From JBGSYJ01 sp041748075 (GTDB lineage Bacteria; Acidobacteriota; Thermoanaerobaculia; Gp7-AA8), in NCBI GenBank assembly GCA_041748075.1, contig JBGTDX010000179.1, forward strand, positions 3,743 to 67,742: a stretch of 64,000 bases of DNA, written 5' to 3'. Below, in pieces: positions 61,301 through 64,000 of this stretch. Every line of letters begins with the position of its first letter. The stretch's first letter is position 1. The translations under genes and the position numbers were made by a program. Below the pieces are notes generated by a model. The model saw only the letters and a list, made by a program, of their open reading frames with translations. It had not been told where the DNA came from and ran no database searches.

Positions 61301-62254
61301 ATGAATGCGCGGCAGATGTATCGATCGCTCTCGGAGGAACAGAAAGAGATTCTCAAAGAGAGAAAAATCGACGGACCACGAACGGTGCAAGAGCTCATCG
61401 CCCTGATCGAACCGCTTGCGCTGCACGACGAGGACGCCGATAAGTGGCGTTGGGCGATCGGTTGTGCAACTCCCTTCGCCCATGCTGCGACGGGAATCAG
61501 CGCCGTCCTCACCTTGATGATTCCCGCGCTCGGAATTCCGCTCCTGATCTTCCTCACTCTTTCGATCTCGTTCACCATCGCCAAAATGTGGCTTGGCCGG
61601 TTCGACCTGTCGAACAATTTGCGGGAATTCGCGCTCCCCTTTTTCATGGACCTCAAAGAGAACGTGGCACCCGGCGACAGGATCGAGGTCGCGCTCGACC
61701 TCCGGCCTCCGACCCATGAGTCGAAGGTTCTGCTCCGAAAGAGACCTTACCGAGGGGGTGGGGCTTGGAAGGTCGTGGAGACGCACTTTCAGGATCCGTG
61801 GCTTCAGGGCACTGCCCGTCTGTTCGACGGCAGCACACTCCACTGGAATGTGGAGGATCTTCTCATTGAACTGAAAAGATTCGAAGTAACAAGAAGAAAT
61901 CTCAAAACCAGGAAAAGCCTGCTCGGCAAATTCAAGTACAGCAAGCAAAGCCTGATCAGCATACGGCTGTCTCTGCCCACGAAGGATTACGATGTCGCCG
62001 AAGCCTCCGGCACCACGGACGTCGAGGTGGAGCAGACGTGGGAGTCCATCAACGTCAAGGTCGTGCGGAAGTGCGAGTCGGAGACCATCGAGCCCCCGCC
62101 GTTATCCGTCCTGCTGGATGCCATCTCCGAGGCGTATCGGCAGATCAGACCTGCCCGGCAGGAGGATGGGATCGTGAGTGGGCCCTGGAAGTCGCTCCGC
62201 GATCCGTATCATCCCGAGCAACCTAACGGCGGTGGGCGCCCGGTGAAGGGGTGA
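61301..62254 (+). CDS. Membrane protein of unknown function
   Basis: 317 residues, unrecognised. Seen: an N-terminal helical soluble domain (MYRSLSEEQKEILKERKIDG), one or two TM segments around residues 65-105 (ISAVLTLMIPALGIPLLIFL and after), and a C-terminal soluble mixed region with many Lys/Arg (LKRFEVTRRNLKTRKSL) and short strands. The last 15 codons (PYHPEQPNGGGRPVKG region) lie in repeat family A copy 4, so the end of this gene was probably created when the repeat inserted. The natural C-terminus may have been lost. Start ATG 61301 follows GGGGGCT, a poor ribosome-binding site. Confidence 0.65.
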   Translation: MNARQMYRSLSEEQKEILKERKIDGPRTVQELIALIEPLALHDEDADKWRWAIGCATPFAHAATGISAVLTLMIPALGIPLLIFLTLSISFTIAKMWLGRFDLSNNLREFALPFFMDLKENVAPGDRIEVALDLRPPTHESKVLLRKRPYRGGGAWKVVETHFQDPWLQGTARLFDGSTLHWNVEDLLIELKRFEVTRRNLKTRKSLLGKFKYSKQSLISIRLSLPTKDYDVAEASGTTDVEVEQTWESINVKVVRKCESETIEPPPLSVLLDAISEAYRQIRPARQEDGIVSGPWKSLRDPYHPEQPNGGGRPVKG

Positions 62255-62366
62255 TGAACCACCGTGTCATGCTGAGCGAGGCCAGGTCATCCTGAGCGAA
62301 GCGAAGGATCTCTGCTTGCGATGCTCGATCCTCTTCAGGAGATCCTTCGCTTCGCTCAGGATGACA
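62209..62366. repeat. Dispersed repeat family A, copy 4, inverted
   Basis: Reverse orientation relative to the copies at 36670, 38566 and 54964: CATCCCGAGCAACCTAACGG, GGGGTGATGAACCACCGTG, then the palindromic arms TCATCCTGAGCGAAGCGAAG and CTTCGCTTCGCTCAGGATGA. The start overlaps the end of the preceding gene. Upstream of the last kinase gene. Confidence 0.8.
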
Positions 62367-62410
62367 CCTACTCCGCATGACAACACAACACTACGCAACA
62401 GTAGTACGAT

Positions 62411-64000
62411 GTGGCCATCACTCCTCCAGACCATTCAACGCCTGATGACATCGGCCACTACCGGATCAAGCAGAAGCTCGGTTCGGGTGGCATGGGCGAC
62501 GTCTACCTCGCCGAGGATCTGAAACTGCACCGGTCGGTGGCGCTGAAAGTTCTGCCTGCGGACGTGGCGAATGATCCGCAGCGGAGACTGCGCTTTCTAC
62601 ACGAGGCGCATGCGGCCGCCGTCCTCAGCCATCCCAATGTCTCGACGATCCACGAAGTCGGCGAAGCGGACGGCACGATCTTCATCGCGATGGAGCTCAT
62701 CGAGGGAAAGACCCTCTCGCAGCTTCGCGAAGGGAGAACTCTCGAGGTCGATGAGGTCATCGACATCGCGATCCAGGCCGCCGATGCACTCGACGAGGCG
62801 CACTCCCGCGGCATCGTTCATCGCGACATCAAGTCGGCCAACATCATGGTCACTCCGCGTGGCCACGTGAAAGTGCTCGATTTCGGGCTCGCGAAACTGG
62901 CGGCCGATGTGGACGTGCAGGACGAAGACACGCGGATCAAAACGAGTCCCGGTCTCATCATTGGCACCCCGTACTACATGAGTCCCGAACAGGCGCTGGG
63001 GCGCACTCTCGACCATCGCAGTGATCTGTTCAGCCTCGGAATCGTTCTCTACGAACTGATTGCCGGAAGACTGCCGTTCGAAGGCGCGACGACGACGGAG
63101 ACGATCCAGAAGATCACGAACTCGCAGCCGGATCCGATCGCCCGCTTCAACTATTCGGCTCCTCCCGAGCTCGAGCGGATCGTCCGGAAGCTCCTCGAGA
63201 AGGATCCGGCCCGCAGGTATCAGTCTGCACGCGACCTGTTCGTCGACCTCAAGAACCTCAAGCGCGACTCGAGCTCCGGTGAGATTGCGAAGCCGGTGCA
63301 GCCGAAGGCTGGGACGCGAAAGACGGCCCTCGTGGTAGCTGCGCTCGCCGGCGTCCTGGCGCTGGTCATCACGGCGGCGGTGCTGCTCAAGGGCTCCCGA
63401 ACCGGATCTGAGGCGATGGACACGATCGACTCCATCGCCGTGATGCCGTTCGTGAACATCGCGAACGATCCCGAGACCGAATACCTCAGCGACGGAATCT
63501 CGGAGAGCATCATCAATAACCTCGCCGGAATCTCGACGCTGCGAGTCATACCGCGCAGCACGGTGTTTGGATACAAGGGAAAGACCACGGCCCTGGCAGA
63601 GATTGCGAGCGATCTCGACGTGCGCGCGATCGTTTCAGGGCGCGTACTGCAGCGCGGTGATTCGCTGAATGTGCAGGCGGAGCTGATCGACACGAAGACG
63701 AACGCCCAGATCTGGGGCGCTCGTTACGAGAGGAAACTGACCGACGCGCTGGCGCTTCAAAACGAGATCTCGAATGAGATCTCGGCCCGGCTCCGGCCTG
63801 CCGGTGCATCCGGTGATCGCACAGCAGCGTCTCCGATGACCAATAACGCCGAGGCGTACCAGCTCTATCTCAAGGGACGCTACCACTGGAACAAGCGGAC
63901 GGCGGAGTCGGCCGAGAAAGCCCTCGGGTTCTTCCAGCAGGCAGTGGCGAACGACCCGGACTTCGCCCTCGCTTATGTCGGAGTGGCGGACACCTACATA
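62411..64000 (+). CDS. Ser/Thr protein kinase with TolB-N-like and TPR regions (3' end missing)
   Basis: 530 codons up to the window edge. Seen: kinase domain KLGSGGMGDVYLAEDLKLHR, VALKVLPADV, IVHRDIKSANIMV, DFGLAKLAAD, PYYMSPEQALGRTLDHRSDL; a TM (LVVAALAGVLALVITAAVLL, about residue 300-320), then a FlgO/TolB-N-like domain (DSIAVMPFVNIANDPETEYL, VRAIVSGRVLQRGDSLNVQA) and a first TPR pair (AEAYQLYLKGRYHWNKRT, then NDPDFALAYVGVADTYI). More TPRs surely follow. GTG start at 62411. Another member of the kinase array, in a different architectural class. Confidence 0.9.
   Translation, partial: MAITPPDHSTPDDIGHYRIKQKLGSGGMGDVYLAEDLKLHRSVALKVLPADVANDPQRRLRFLHEAHAAAVLSHPNVSTIHEVGEADGTIFIAMELIEGKTLSQLREGRTLEVDEVIDIAIQAADALDEAHSRGIVHRDIKSANIMVTPRGHVKVLDFGLAKLAADVDVQDEDTRIKTSPGLIIGTPYYMSPEQALGRTLDHRSDLFSLGIVLYELIAGRLPFEGATTTETIQKITNSQPDPIARFNYSAPPELERIVRKLLEKDPARRYQSARDLFVDLKNLKRDSSSGEIAKPVQPKAGTRKTALVVAALAGVLALVITAAVLLKGSRTGSEAMDTIDSIAVMPFVNIANDPETEYLSDGISESIINNLAGISTLRVIPRSTVFGYKGKTTALAEIASDLDVRAIVSGRVLQRGDSLNVQAELIDTKTNAQIWGARYERKLTDALALQNEISNEISARLRPAGASGDRTAASPMTNNAEAYQLYLKGRYHWNKRTAESAEKALGFFQQAVANDPDFALAYVGVADTYI

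Overview
The window is high-GC bacterial chromosome with no rRNA, tRNA, plasmid, phage or CRISPR features that I can recognise. The best guess is a member of the Acidobacteriota. The reasons are several PknB-type kinases carrying TolB/WD40-like propellers, small reaction-centre-type (CytoC_RC) cytochromes, NrfHA, and many short dense operons. This is inference from gene content, not a phylogenetic result.

Layout. 1-4.2 kb: a 2-hydroxyacid dehydrogenase (cut by the window edge), a decayed decarboxylase-like remnant, a patatin lipase, a CheY-like regulator and small exported proteins. 4.2-8.4 kb: an SGNH hydrolase, then an ABC exporter operon ending in an SH3/TonB_C-like lipoprotein and a DUF309 protein. 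8.6-16.4 kb: TypA/BipA, a CytoC_RC-type cytochrome with a TGA exactly where its second CxxCH should begin, the complete N-degron set clpS-clpA-aat, a DJ-1/PfpI protein and a methyltransferase. 16.4-23.3 kb: a PAS/GGDEF/EAL protein, a D-threonine-aldolase-like enzyme, DinB and a DapB-like dehydrogenase. 23.5-29.6 kb: a glycosyltransferase and radical-SAM cluster (two radical SAM, one GT4, two GT2). 29.7-38.1 kb: a response regulator, a hydrolase, a YceI protein, then nrfHA flanked by a NarL-type histidine kinase and response regulator, and a haem plus copper-monooxygenase-like protein. 38.8-45.6 kb: an OsmC protein with a TGA at its conserved C-terminal Cys position, a peptidase/sigma/anti-sigma operon, a Crp/Fnr regulator with a non-ATG start, a histidine kinase split over two overlapping frames, and an ice-binding-type protein with an IPTL-like sorting tail. 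45.8-64 kb: a VapBC module, then six Ser/Thr kinases interleaved with a YefM-YoeB module and three families of palindromic intergenic repeats.

The most striking observation is that two unrelated redox genes end at an in-frame TGA located exactly at a conserved cysteine, with the rest of the family's C-terminus continuing in frame downstream. Both would be explained by selenocysteine insertion. The OsmC site is followed by a clean SECIS-like hairpin. No sel genes lie in this window, so point mutation or sequence error is not excluded. Also notable are REPIN-like elements with terminal inverted repeats, confined here to the kinase region, and gene-end remnants (the ychF 3' end, a decarboxylase 5' end).
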